This document shows, piece after piece, positions 50,612-61,220 of a stretch of DNA of 64,000 bases (position 1 is the stretch's first letter; each line of letters begins with the position of its first letter). This DNA comes from Balanoglossus misakiensis. Its lineage: Eukaryota; Hemichordata. Below the pieces are notes generated by a model. It worked only from the letters and a program-made list of their open reading frames with translations, had not been told where the DNA came from and ran no database searches. The position numbers were made by a program, and so were the translations under genes. The DNA is taken from NCBI GenBank assembly GCA_040954595.2, contig CM082594.2, positions 1,922,001-1,986,000 of the forward strand, written 5' to 3'.

Positions 50612-51555
50612 AAACACTGCTTGAATTTCTACGATTATTAAGCAAACGGAAGCTTCACTAACACATAGGCGTACACACAGAGCACGCGGCACGATAATTG
50701 TGTGCGTGGCCAGCTGATTGACCGACCCGATCTTATAATTTATATGGGAGAGAGCGGTTTTGTCTTGTTATATCCTACAAAAAGTGACCATATTAAAGTG
50801 GAGAAATAATGACCTGATAATTTGTGTGGCCGATCGACCGTCCCTATCTAAGGCCTATATTGGTATGTTATGCAAGACACACTATTCGAAATAACGCCTG
50901 TCCGACAGTCCGAGACTGGTTGTTTTTCCATCAGACTGATAGTAAAAAAGTTACCAGTCCGGCGGACAGGTTGAATTTAGCGTGGAGTTGACTTGTTTGC
51001 GGTATCATAGACGTACGTGACCCCATCGTGACCCTGGCTGTCCGGGATAGCACCACCAACGATATCTTTTAGACCATCCTCTGTTTATTAGGCCCCTATT
51101 GCAATTAATTACCGTCCCTATCTTATATTGGAGGGAACGGGTTTGTCTTGGCATGTTATGCAAAACACTTGAAAGATGAATTTTTTTTAAAAAAAATGAC
51201 GTTTATGACATACAGATGTAACCGACCCCATAAGGTCCCAATGGTATATTAACATCATACACCAAATTGGACTTAAAAACCAAAAATTGAAAGCTGCTGG
51301 AGTTTCTGCGACTATGAACTCACGTAAGCTGGACACTACTCACTCCGAGCCCGACCTGGTAATTTGTATGTTGTCCATCGAGCGCCTATAGCTTAGAGTT
51401 ATACAGGAGAGAACGGTTTATGAAGTTATGTTCAACAAAAATATATGATCATGGAATTAAAGAATTTGGAGAAAAAAAATATAATTAAAAATGGACGTTT
51501 ACGACGACAAAAAGGAAGACTGTTTAATGCAAAAGTTAAGAAAAAGGAAAAATTC

Positions 51556-51673
51556 AAGCCTACGGCACGTGGTATTCCCAGGCGGTCACCCATCCAAGTA
51601 CTAACCACGCCCAACGCATTAACTTCGGTGATCGGACGAGAACCGGTGTATTCGACGTGGTATGGCCGTAGGC
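51556..51673 (-). rRNA. 5S: 5S rRNA, copy 42 (2-nt deletion in the A box, likely pseudogene)
   Basis: 118 nt: two bases (GC, RNA positions 56-57) are missing inside the A box, so GTTAAGCTGCG becomes GTTAATGCG. This alters promoter spacing and the RNA fold; probably non-functional unless it is a base-calling error. Confidence 0.85.
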
Positions 51674-52617
51674 AAACACTGCTTGAATTTCTACGATTAT
51701 TAAGCAAACGGAAGCTTCACTAACACATAGGCGTACACACAGAGCACGCGGCACGATAATTGTGTGCGTGGCCAGCTGATTGACCGACCCGATCTTATAA
51801 TTTATATGGGAGAGAGCGGTTTTGTCTTGTTATATCCTACAAAAAGTGACCATATTAAAGTGGAGAAATAATGACCTGATAATTTGTGTGGCCGATCGAC
51901 CGTCCCTATCTAAGGCCTATATTGGTATGTTATGCAAGACACACTATTCGAAATAACGCCTGTCCGACAGTCCGAGACTGGTTGTTTTTCCATCAGACTG
52001 ATAGTAAAAAAGTTACCAGTCCGGCGGACAGGTTGAATTTAGCGTGGAGTTGACTTGTTTGCGGTATCATAGACGTACGTGACCCCATCGTGACCCTGGC
52101 TGTCCGGGATAGCACCACCAACGATATCTTTTAGACCATCCTCTGTTTATTAGGCCCCTATTGCAATTAATTACCGTCCCTATCTTATATTGGAGGGAAC
52201 GGGTTTGTCTTGGCATGTTATGCAAAACACTTGAAAGATGAATTTTGTTTTTAAAAAATGACGTTTATGACATACAGATGTAACCGACCCCATAGGGTCC
52301 CAATGGTATATTAACATCATACACCAAATTGGACTTAAAAACCAAAAATTGAAAGCCGCTGGAGTTTCTGCGACTATGAACTCACGTAAGCTGGACACTA
52401 CTCACTCCGAGCCCGACCTGGTAATTTGTATGTTGTCCATCGAGCGCCTATAGCTTAGAGTTATACAGGAGAGAACGGTTTATGAAGTTATGTTCAACAA
52501 AAATATATGATCATGGAATTAAAGAATTTGGAGAAAAAAAATATAATTAAAAATGGACGTTTACGACGACAAAAAGGAAGACTGTTTAATGCAAAAGTTA
52601 AGAAACAGGAAAAATTC

Positions 52618-52737
52618 AAGCCTACGGCACGTGGTATTCCCAGGCGGTCACCCATCCAAGTACTAACCACGCCCAACGCAGCTTAACTTCGGTGATCGGA
52701 CGAGAACCGGTGTATTCGACGTGGTATGGCCGTAGGC
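52618..52737 (-). rRNA. 5S: 5S rRNA, copy 43
   Basis: Identical to copy 1; the spacer reverts to the left-array CATAGGG haplotype within a CATAAGG region. Confidence 0.97.
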
Positions 52738-53681
52738 AAACACTGCTTGAATTTCTACGATTATTAAGCAAACGGAAGCTTCACTAACACATAGGCGTAC
52801 ACACAGAGCACGCGGCACGATAATTGTGTGCGTGGCCAGCTGATTGACCGACCCGATCTTATAATTTATATGGGAGAGAGCGGTTTTGTCTTGTTATATC
52901 CTACAAAAAGTGACCATATTAAAGTGGAGAAATAATGACCTGATAATTTGTGTGGCCGATCGACCGTCCCTATCTAAGGCCTATATTGGTATGTTATGCA
53001 AGACACACTATTCGAAATAACGCCTGTCCGACAGTCCGAGACTGGTTGTTTTTCCATCAGACTGATAGTAAAAAAGTTACCAGTCCGGCGGACAGGTTGA
53101 ATTTAGCGTGGAGTTGACTTGTTTGCGGTATCGTAGACGTACGTGACCCCATCGTGACCCTGGCTGTCCGGGATAGCACCACCAACGATATCTTTTAGAC
53201 CATCCTCTGTTTATTAGGCCCCTATTGCAATTAATTACCGTCCCTATCTTATATTGGAGGGAACGGGTTTGTCTTGGCATGTTATGCAAAACACTTGAAA
53301 GATGAATTTTTTTCTTTAAAAATGACGTTTATGACATACAGATGTAACCGACCCCATAAGGTCCCAATGGTATATTAACATCATACACCAAATTGGACTT
53401 AAAAACCAAAAATTGAAAGCCGCTGGAGTTTCTGCGACTATGAACTCACGTAAGCTGGACACTACTCACTCCGAGCCCGACCTGGTAATTTGTATGTTGT
53501 CCATCGAGCGCCTATAGCTTAGAGTTATACAGGAGAGAACGGTTTATGAAGTTATTTTCAACAAAAATATATGATCATGGAATTAAAGAATTTGGAGAAA
53601 AAAAATATAATTAAAAATGGACGTTTACGACGACAAAAAGGAAGACTGTTTAATGCAAAAGTTAAGAAACAGGAGAAATTC

Positions 53682-53801
53682 AAGCCTACGGCACGTGGTA
53701 TTCCCAGGCGGTCACCCATCCAAGTACTAACCACGCCCAACGCAGCTTAACTTCGGTGATCGGACGAGAACCGGTGTATTCGACGTGGTATGGCCGTAGG
53801 C
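53682..53801 (-). rRNA. 5S: 5S rRNA, copy 44 (terminator altered)
   Basis: The gene body is identical to copy 1, but the T5 terminator is interrupted (AGGAGAAATTC on the plus strand, leaving only T3 before a C), so transcripts may read past the normal stop. Confidence 0.95.
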
Positions 53802-54745
53802 AAACACTGCTTGAATTTCTACGATTATTAAGCAAACGGAAGCTTCACTAACACATAGGCGTACACACAGAGCACGCGGCACGATAATTGTGTGCGTGGC
53901 CAGCTGATTGACCGACCCGATCTTATAATTTATATGGGAGAGAGCGGTTTTGTCTTGTTATATCCTACAAAAAGTGACCATATTAAAGTGGAGAAATAAT
54001 GACCTGATAATTTGTGTGGCCGATCGACCGTCCCTATCTAAGGCCTATATTGGTATGTTATGCAAGACACACTATTCGAAATAACGCCTGTCCGACAGTC
54101 CGAGACTGGTTGTTTTTCCATCAGACTGATAGTAAAAAAGTTACCAGTCCGGCGGACAGGTTGAATTTAGCGTGGAGTTGACTTGTTTGCGGTATCATAG
54201 ACGTACGTGACCCCATCGTGACCCTGGCTGTCCGGGATAGCACCACCAACGATATCTTTTAGACCATCCTCTGTTTATTAGGCCCCTATTGCAATTAATT
54301 ACCGTCCCTATCTTATATTGGAGGGAACGGGTTTGTCTTGGCATGTTATGCAAAACACTTGAAAGATGAATTTTTTTCTTTAAAAATGACGTTTATGACA
54401 TACAGATGTAACCGACCCCATAAGGTCCCAATGGTATATTAACATCATACACCAAATTGGACTTAAAAACCAAAAATTGAAAGCCGCTGGAGTTTCTGCG
54501 ACTATGAACTCACGTAAGCTGGACACTACTCACTCCGAGCCCGACCTGGTAATTTGTATGTTGTCCATCGAGCGCCTATAGCTTAGAGTTATACAGGAGA
54601 GAACGGTTTATGAAGTTATGTTCAACAAAAATATATGATCATGGAATTAAAGAATTTGGAGAAAAAAAATATAATTAAAAATGGACGTTTACGACGACAA
54701 AAAGGAAGACTGTTTAATGCAAAAGTTAAGAAACAGGAAAAATTC

Positions 54746-54865
54746 AAGCCTACGGCACGTGGTATTCCCAGGCGGTCACCCATCCAAGTACTAACCACGC
54801 CCAACGCAGCTTAACTTCGGTGATCGGACGAGAACCGGTGTATTCGACGTGGTATGGCCGTAGGC
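54746..54865 (-). rRNA. 5S: 5S rRNA, copy 45
   Basis: Identical to copy 1; paralogue of copy 38 at a distance of 7438 bp. Confidence 0.97.
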
Positions 54866-55801
54866 AAACACTGCTTGAATTTCTACGATTATTAAGCAAA
54901 CGGAAGCTTCACTAACACATAGGCGTACACACAGAGCACGCGGCACGATAATTGTGTGCGTGGCCAGCTGATTGACCATATAATTTATATGGGAGAGAGC
55001 GGTTTTGTCTTGTTATATCCTACAAAAAGTGACCATATTAAAGTGGAGAAATAATGACCTGATAATTTGTGTGGCCGATCGACCGTCCCTATCTAAGGCC
55101 TATATTGGTATGTTATGCAAGACACACTATTCGAAATAACGCCTGTCCGACAGTCCGAGACTGGTTGTTTTTCCATCAGACTGATAGTAAAAAAGTTACC
55201 AGTCCGGCGGACAGGTTGAATTTAGCGCGGAGTTGACTTGTTTGCGGTATCATAGACGTACGTGACCCCATCGTGACCCTGGCTGTCCGGGATAGCACCA
55301 CCAACGATATCTTTTAGACCATCCTCTGTTTATTAGGCCCCTATTGCAATTAATTACCGTCCCTATCTTATATTGGAGGGAACGGGTTTGTCTTGGCATG
55401 TTATGCAAAACACTTGAAAGATGAATTTTTTTTAAAAAAATGACGTTTATGACATACAGATGTAACCGACCCCATAAGGTCCCAATGATATATATTTACA
55501 TCATACACCAAATTGGACTTAAAAACCAAAAATTGAAAGCCGCTGGAGTTTCTGCGACTATGAACTCACGTAAGCTGGACACTACTCACTCCGAGCCCGA
55601 CCTGGTAATTTGTATGTTGTCCATCGAGCGCCTATAGCTTAGAGTTATACAGGAGAGAACGGTTTATGAAGTTATGTTCAACAAAAATATATGATCATGG
55701 AATTAAAGAATTTGGAGAAAAAAAATATAATTAAAAATGGACGTTTACGACGACAAAAAGGAAGACTGTTTAATGCAAAAGTTAAGAAACAGGAAAAATT
55801 C

Positions 55802-55921
55802 AAGCCTACGGCACGTGGTATTCCCAGGCGGTCACCCATCCAAGTACTAACCACGCCCAACGCAGCTTAACTTCGGTGATCGGACGAGAACCGGTGTATT
55901 CGACGTGGTATGGCCGTAGGC
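55802..55921 (-). rRNA. 5S: 5S rRNA, copy 46
   Basis: Identical to copy 1; private upstream changes CAAACAGTGC (about 55923) and AATTTTTATGGG (about 56047). Confidence 0.97.
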
Positions 55922-56630
55922 AAACAGTGCTTGAATTTCTACGATTATTAAGCAAACGGAAGCTTCACTAACACATAGGCGTACACACAGAGCACGCGGC
56001 ACGATAATTGTGTGCGTGGCCAGCTGATTGACCGACCCGATCTTATAATTTTTATGGGAGAGAGCGGTTTTGTCTTGTTATATCCTACAAAACGTGACCA
56101 TATTAAAGTGGAGAAATAATGACCTGATAATTTGTGTGGCCGATCGACCGTCCCTATCTAAGGCCTATATTGGTATGTTATGCAAGACACACTATTCGAA
56201 ATAACGCCTGTCCGACAGTCCGAGACTGGTTGTTTTTCCATCAGACTGATAGTAAAAAAGTTACCAGTCCGGCGGACAGGTTGAATTTAGCGTGGAGTTG
56301 ACTTGTTTGCGGTATCATAGACGTACGTGACCCCATCGTGACCCTGGCTGTCCGGGATAGCACCACCAACGATATCTTTTAGACCATCCTCTGTTTATTA
56401 GGCCCCTATTGCAATTAATTACCGTCCCTATCTTATATTGGAGGGAACGGGTTTGTCTGGGCATGTTATGCAAAACACTTGAAAGATGAATTTTTTTTTT
56501 AAAAAATGACGTTTATGACATACAGATGTAACCGACCCCATAAGGTCCCAATGGTATATTAACATCATACACCAAATTGGACTTAAAAAACAAAAATTGA
56601 AAGCCGCTGGAGTTTCTGCGACTATGAACT

Positions 56631-57110
56631 CACGTAAGCTGGACACTACTCACTCCGAGCCCGACCTGGTAATTTGTATGTTGTCCATCGAGCGCTTATA
56701 GCTTAGAGTTATACAGGAGAGAACGGTTTATGAAGTTATGTTCAACAAAAATATATGATCATGGAATTAAAGAATTTGGAGAAAAAAAATATAATTAAAA
56801 ATGGACGTTTACGACGACAAAAAGTAAGACTGTTTAATGCAAAAGTTAAGAAACAGGAAAAATTCAAGCCCACGTAAGCTGGACACTACTCACTCCGAGC
56901 CCGACCTGGTAATTTGTATGTTGTCCATCGAGCGCCTATAGCTTAGAGTTATACAGGAGAGAACGGTTTATGAAGTTATGTTCAACAAAAATATATGATC
57001 ATGGAATTAAAGAATTTGGAGAAAAAAAAAATAATTAAAAATGGACGTTTACGACGACAAAAAGGAAGACTGTTTAATGCAAAAGTTAAGAAACAGGAAA
57101 AATTCAAGCC
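56631..57110. repeat. 240-bp partial tandem duplication inside a unit
   Basis: At 56870 the sequence jumps back from AATTCAAGCC to CACGTAAGCTGG, so 56631-56870 and 56871-57110 are two copies of the same spacer part. The copies differ (CGCTTATA/CGCCTATA, AAAGTAAG/AAAGGAAG, AAATATAATT/AAAAATAATT), so they came from two different units rather than from simple slippage. The first copy ends just at the 3' edge of where a 5S gene should begin. Confidence 0.9.
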
Positions 57111-57225
57111 TACGGCACGTGGTATTCCCAGGCGGTCACCCATCCAAGTACTAACCACGCCCAACGCAGCTTAACTTCGGTGATCGGACGAGAACCGGTG
57201 TATTCGACGTGGTATGGCCGTAGGC
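57106..57225 (-). rRNA. 5S: 5S rRNA, copy 47 (last in the array)
   Basis: Identical to copy 1. It lies in the unit enlarged by the 240-bp duplication; about 290 bp of its upstream spacer remains before the array ends. Confidence 0.97.
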
Positions 57226-57519
57226 AAACACTACTTGAATTTCTACGATTATTAAGCAAACGGAAGCTTCACTAACACATAGGCGTACACACAGAGCACG
57301 CGGCACGATAATTGTGTGCGTGGCCAGCTGATTGACCGACCCGATCTTATAATTTATATGGGAGAGAGCGGTTTTGTCTTGTTATATCCTACAAAAAGTG
57401 ACCATATTAAAGTGGAGAAATAATGACCTGATAATTTGTGTGGCCGATCGACCGTCCCTATCTAAGGCCTATATTGGTATGTTATGCAAGACACACTATT
57501 CGAAATAACGCCTGTCCGA

Positions 57520-57821
57520 GTTATCTCGTCAAGTTCCTCAAGGTTGAAATTCAGATCAAAATTCGATTCGAGCCTTTCAGTCATGGTGGCCGGCTGCATT
57601 TTGCGCTCGTCTTGATATTTCAAAATTTGCAGGAGCTGATGGCAGCGGACGACATTTCCACCATCCCACAGCCAATCAAATGCAGTCCACCATCCCACAG
57701 CCAATCATATGCAGAGTTTATTAGCTATTCTCCGTTCAGGGCCAAGTTGGGCTGAGTCTTCTTGTTGAGAATATAAACCCCGGCTCCAGCCAATCAGCAA
57801 GCTGGATTCACACCAAGCATA
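57520..57821 (+). promoter_or_regulatory. Array edge and orphan promoter-like stretch
   Basis: The first non-array sequence. A 29-bp direct repeat (57658-57686, 57687-57715) carries two CCAAT boxes (57672, 57701); a third CCAAT lies at 57790. An ATATAAA box at 57771 has GGATTCACACC about 40 bp downstream. CCAAT doublet plus TATA on the plus strand resembles a strong metazoan promoter, such as that of a histone gene, but no matching gene follows because antisense hAT sequence begins at 57822. The minus strand is also open over 80 codons; I do not recognise the product. Confidence 0.3.
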
Positions 57822-58991
57822 TTATAATTGTCGATGAACAGCAGCATTTAGAGACAACCATCGGACAGGAGTCGGCTTTTTCAATTTCACCTCCGTACTG
57901 TCGATAACATCTTGCATGGCTCGCAGTCGTTCATAACGCTGGGCAGATGCGTCAAAATAATGGAAGACCTGATTGACTGTGTCTTGATATTGGTCAATTA
58001 GCTTCACCGATGCTGCAGCTTGCGAACTGACCAATGCAAGTCTGTGGGCAAGGCAGTGAATGTGGATGAGATACGGAACGTCTGCCTTCAATCTCACGCC
58101 AACGCCACTTCTCTGACCTGTCATGACAGCCGCTCCGTCACTACCGAGTCCGACCAACTTATTCAGTTGAATATTGTTGTCCCGGAAATATTGGCAAACG
58201 GCAAGGTAGATCGTTTCAGCTTTTCCATCAGTGACATTTATGTTCCCAGTGAAACACGTTTGAGCTCTTCTATTTAACACTAACTTCATATACAGATCCA
58301 ATTTCTAGAAAACAGCGATGTCGATACTTTCGTCTAATTGTAGCCCAACAAATTTACTCTGTCCGATTTCAGTGCTGATTTCAGCTTTGATGACCTTGTC
58401 AATGGAATCTTGCATCTCAGAAACAATTTCGTGGTGACTGTAAAGATTAGCGCCAACTACAGCAGGGCAGTCATTTAGTCGTTGTAAGTTCAATAAACTT
58501 GAAAATAAATGGGACGGAAGCTCTTCCTTCATAAGACAGTACGCCGTACGAAGTTGTGCTGTCACGGTATCGTCGCTAGATTTGCTTGCATTCTTTGCCG
58601 CCACTACAAAATTCTGTTTCAGCGTGAGCTCTTTCTGTGACTCAATATGATCTTTACTTTCATTATGGAAAACGAGAGCAGACCTTTGATAATTTGTACA
58701 TCCTGATGTAAATCTGTTGTTTTTTTTCTTTGTGCGACTGCATACGTTACATATCATCTTTGGAGTAGCTGTTGACGGATCGTCAACTGTCAACCATTGG
58801 AACTGATTCTCCCATTCCCGCTGGTACCGCTTAGCACGCGAATTACGCCGATTTAGACCCGTCTCACCTGCACCGCTTGAGCCGCTATCACTCTGAGACT
58901 GCTGGTTCTGCACAGGTTCGCGTGTTGGTGATCCTGTTTTGCGTCGTTTAGAAACGTTAAAGTCAAACAGAGAAAGCTGTCTTCCGGCCAT
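57822..58991 (-). pseudogene. hAT-superfamily transposase, C-terminally truncated, one in-frame stop
   Basis: The N-terminal half of a hAT-type transposase of the ZNF862-like kind. The first 228 codons (58991-58305) hold a basic N-terminus and a TTF/BED-like zinc finger (W60, F64, C81, C84, H109, H115), ending with the LDES motif (D220), the likely first catalytic Asp. A single TAG at 58305-58307 interrupts the frame. The same frame then continues to 57822 with GSDGAAVMTG (second Asp), HCLAHRLAL and VRWLS, all typical of the family. The rest of the catalytic fold, including the third acidic residue and the dimerisation region, is absent, and sequence similarity stops near 57822. It is not functional. 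Family assignment is from motif memory. Confidence 0.8.
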
Positions 58992-59564
58992 GATTTATGA
59001 CGAACGAACGATTTGCCGTTATTTTTATTGCATCCAAATTTTACTTTTTATTTCAAATTTAGTACCGTTAGGCCTCATTTGCATATCAATAGCGTTGCTA
59101 ACGTCGTGCAAGCGTTCATGAGTACGCAGAGTGGACAAACTTTGTAACATTTTAGGTAACTTGTTTTTGACACGCGCATGACCTGATGCGCTTGCAACAT
59201 AGTTTGTTTTACCTCAGAATTTCAGACGCGCAGCGCAAGCGGAGTCATAATACTGATATAGTTGCCTAGCTACTGCAGATCAATAGCCACTTTTAGCCCG
59301 CATGAGAAACGTTTGCGCGCAGTAAATAATCTGCGCTAACACGAACCCTGACTGGTGTTGAAACTTCAACTCCCAACCCTGTAATAAAAAAGTTACAAAT
59401 AAAAGTCAGCAACATCACCACTAAAATGTGAAATGTTAGAAAAACAAAGTGGACATGAACTGCACAGGATTTACTAGTATTAAACTACATGAGACAGAGC
59501 TAAACTATTGCATGATGCACATATTTATCACTGTTGTAAAACTTACATTTCAGGTGATTGCTGC
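58992..59564. other. Intergenic, no recognised feature
   Basis: I see no gene, clear repeat or RNA here. AT-rich stretches with a few GCGC-containing segments (59220-59330) upstream of the hAT fragment; the 5' end of the original hAT element may lie here, but I could not identify its terminal inverted repeat. Confidence 0.5.
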
Positions 59565-59567
59565 TAA

Positions 59568-60749
59568 GGGACCGTCAGTTTTTACGGCCGGGGGGGGGGG
59601 CGGCAAAATCCAGGGGGGGGGGTCACTTAAATTTTGAAGTCCACAAGGGGGGGGGTCATCTGTTTTTTTTTTTAAACGTTTAGGGGGGGTCACATACTTT
59701 TGCCACCGAACTTTTGCTTTTGAGTCCACAAAATTGCAGTTTCGCGCCCTTTATTTTACAAAATTTTCTAATGTGGGAGGGGGACACCCCCTACCACACC
59801 CACCCCCTACATTCTCCGCCACATTTCATTTTTTGTACCAGGGCAGAGTGCTTGCCACCCCAATCCCTTACCCCACCGATGATAATATTTAACAAAGTGA
59901 ATACATAAAGGAGAATAATTGTTTAAACCATTTTGCATAACTGATAGTTTCGCGCTGCATCTTCTATATACTAGAAGTTTTATAAATGATGTCATGACGA
60001 AGATGACGCCAAATCTTCTAACTTTGAGTGGAGTGGCAAAAAGTAAAATTGGTCCTCCCAAACATTGAGATAATTTGATTTTGAGTTCATTAAAACGTAA
60101 CTTTGCGCTACATATTTTACAAAATTTTCTTACGTGGGAGGGGGACACCCCCTCCCACACCCACCCCCTCCATTCTTCGCCACATTGCAGTTCTTCACTG
60201 GCTTGTCTAGTTTACCAGGGAAGACTTCTTGCCACCCCACCCCCGATGCTTACTTAGTGGAGTGGCAAAATTAAAATTTGTCCGACCTAACATTGAGTTA
60301 ATTTGCTTTTGAGTTCATTTAAATTGCAACTTTGAGCACCGTATTTTACAAAATTTTCTTATGTGGGTGGGGGACACCCCCTCCCACGCCCACCCCCGCC
60401 ACTTTTCTTGTTTTACCGATTCTAGCAACTATTGTATTGACTTGTCATTTTAATTTGTTCATAGATTTCTTTAATGCAACGATATACTATTATATACTTC
60501 AATAATACTTTAAGAAATTTATAATTGGGGTGTCAGGAGCCTCATTCCCTTTATTGCATACAGTGTACATAGGATCAGGACGGCGAATGTTTTCGGCGTG
60601 GGGGGGGGGGGGTCATCATATTTTTGGTTCTGTCAAAGGGGGGGTCATCATTTTTGGTCCTGGGTGAAGGGGGGGTCGGCCTGATTTTGAGAACCGATGA
60701 CATAAACTTGCCGCCCCCCCCCCCCCTGCCGTAAAAACTGAATGGTCCC
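59568..60749. mobile_element. Non-autonomous DNA transposon, PIF/Harbinger-like (1.18 kb)
   Basis: Terminal inverted repeats: left GGGACCGTCAGTTTTTACGG, right the inverse of GGGACCATTCAGTTTTTACG, identical apart from a 1-base indel and few mismatches. Each is followed by a run of 10 or more G on the inner side. The flanks are TAA on both sides (59565-59567, 60750-60752), the 3-bp target duplication typical of PIF/Harbinger. There is no transposase. Inside are further G-runs with GGTCATCAT motifs and three diverged direct repeats. Confidence 0.72.
59706..60420. repeat. Three diverged direct repeats inside the Harbinger-like element
   Basis: Repeats at about 59706-59890, 60030-60255 and 60257-60420. 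Each has TTTTGAGTTCA-like sequence, TTTTACAAAATTTTCT, a palindrome GTGGGAGGGGG-ACA-CCCCCTCCCAC (variants in each copy), CACCCCC and CGCCAC. The palindromes could form G-rich hairpins. Confidence 0.75.
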
Positions 60750-60752
60750 TAA

Positions 60753-61213
60753 ATATCATGGTCACTATTAAATAAATGCCAATAACAACCGCCAGCGATC
60801 AACATCTTAGATACTAGTATTTTGGGTCACTTGACTTGAAAGAACATTGTGGTACTCAAACAAGGTTGGTACTGGATGGTTAGGTGAAGGGCCCTGACCC
60901 CCTTCAAAATGTCGCGAACACAACCTTGAGAATTTGTTGGGCTTCCAACACGGTTCTCTCCTTACCATACGAATCCATTGTAATCGCTGCAGCCGAGACT
61001 TAGGCTACTTTCATTTGGAAACGGATGGAAAGTAACAGTTTGCATCCATGTATATTTTTGCAGTTTTTTCCAGCTTTGCAGTGGCAGAATTAAAACCAGG
61101 AGCGTTACAAAAGAAATTAGGCATCTTTTGGACGTGTCCGCTTCTAATAGTTCCAAAATTTGAAAAATAAATACTTATAGGACGCCTCCTTCTCCAGACG
61201 ATCGATTTCTTAC
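60753..61213. other. Intergenic, no recognised feature
   Basis: No convincing gene. Open frames are short and overlap on the minus strand without recognisable motifs. Confidence 0.5.
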
Positions 61214-61220
61214 ATCTAAG

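Larger units (their letters stand above)
54438..56858. repeat. Segmental duplication, right copy
   Basis: Partner of 47000-49420. It has private changes at about 55923 and 56047, so some time has passed since the exchange. It is cut at 56870 by the 240-bp duplication. Confidence 0.88.
23067..57519 (-). repeat. 5S rDNA tandem array, block III
   Basis: The array resumes directly after the full-length CR1 copy and runs to an abrupt end inside the left arm of the spacer palindrome at about 57519. It holds 32 full-length 5S genes. Unit length is mostly 1064 bp; exceptions are 1041 bp (5S at 23227), 959 bp (5S at 25332), one 800-bp unit without a 5S gene (about 42864-43663), 1056 bp (5S at 47308 and 54746), 1062 bp (5S at 51556) and one unit enlarged by 240 bp (about 56631-57110). 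SNPs group in blocks along the array; for example CATAAGG replaces CATAGGG in most units from 40861 onward. Confidence 0.96.

Noticed and set aside
1-57519. CRISPR-like array of repeats
   Set aside because: The unit is 1064 bp with a 5S rRNA gene, in animal DNA with non-LTR retrotransposons; there is no short repeat-spacer pattern.
58992-59564. Terminal inverted repeats of an autonomous hAT element
   Set aside because: I looked for ends matching on both sides of the hAT fragment but found none convincing; the downstream half is missing.
59706-60257. ORFs of 60-117 codons inside the Harbinger-like element
   Set aside because: They lie on the internal repeats and G/C-runs, overlap on both strands and contain no transposase motif.
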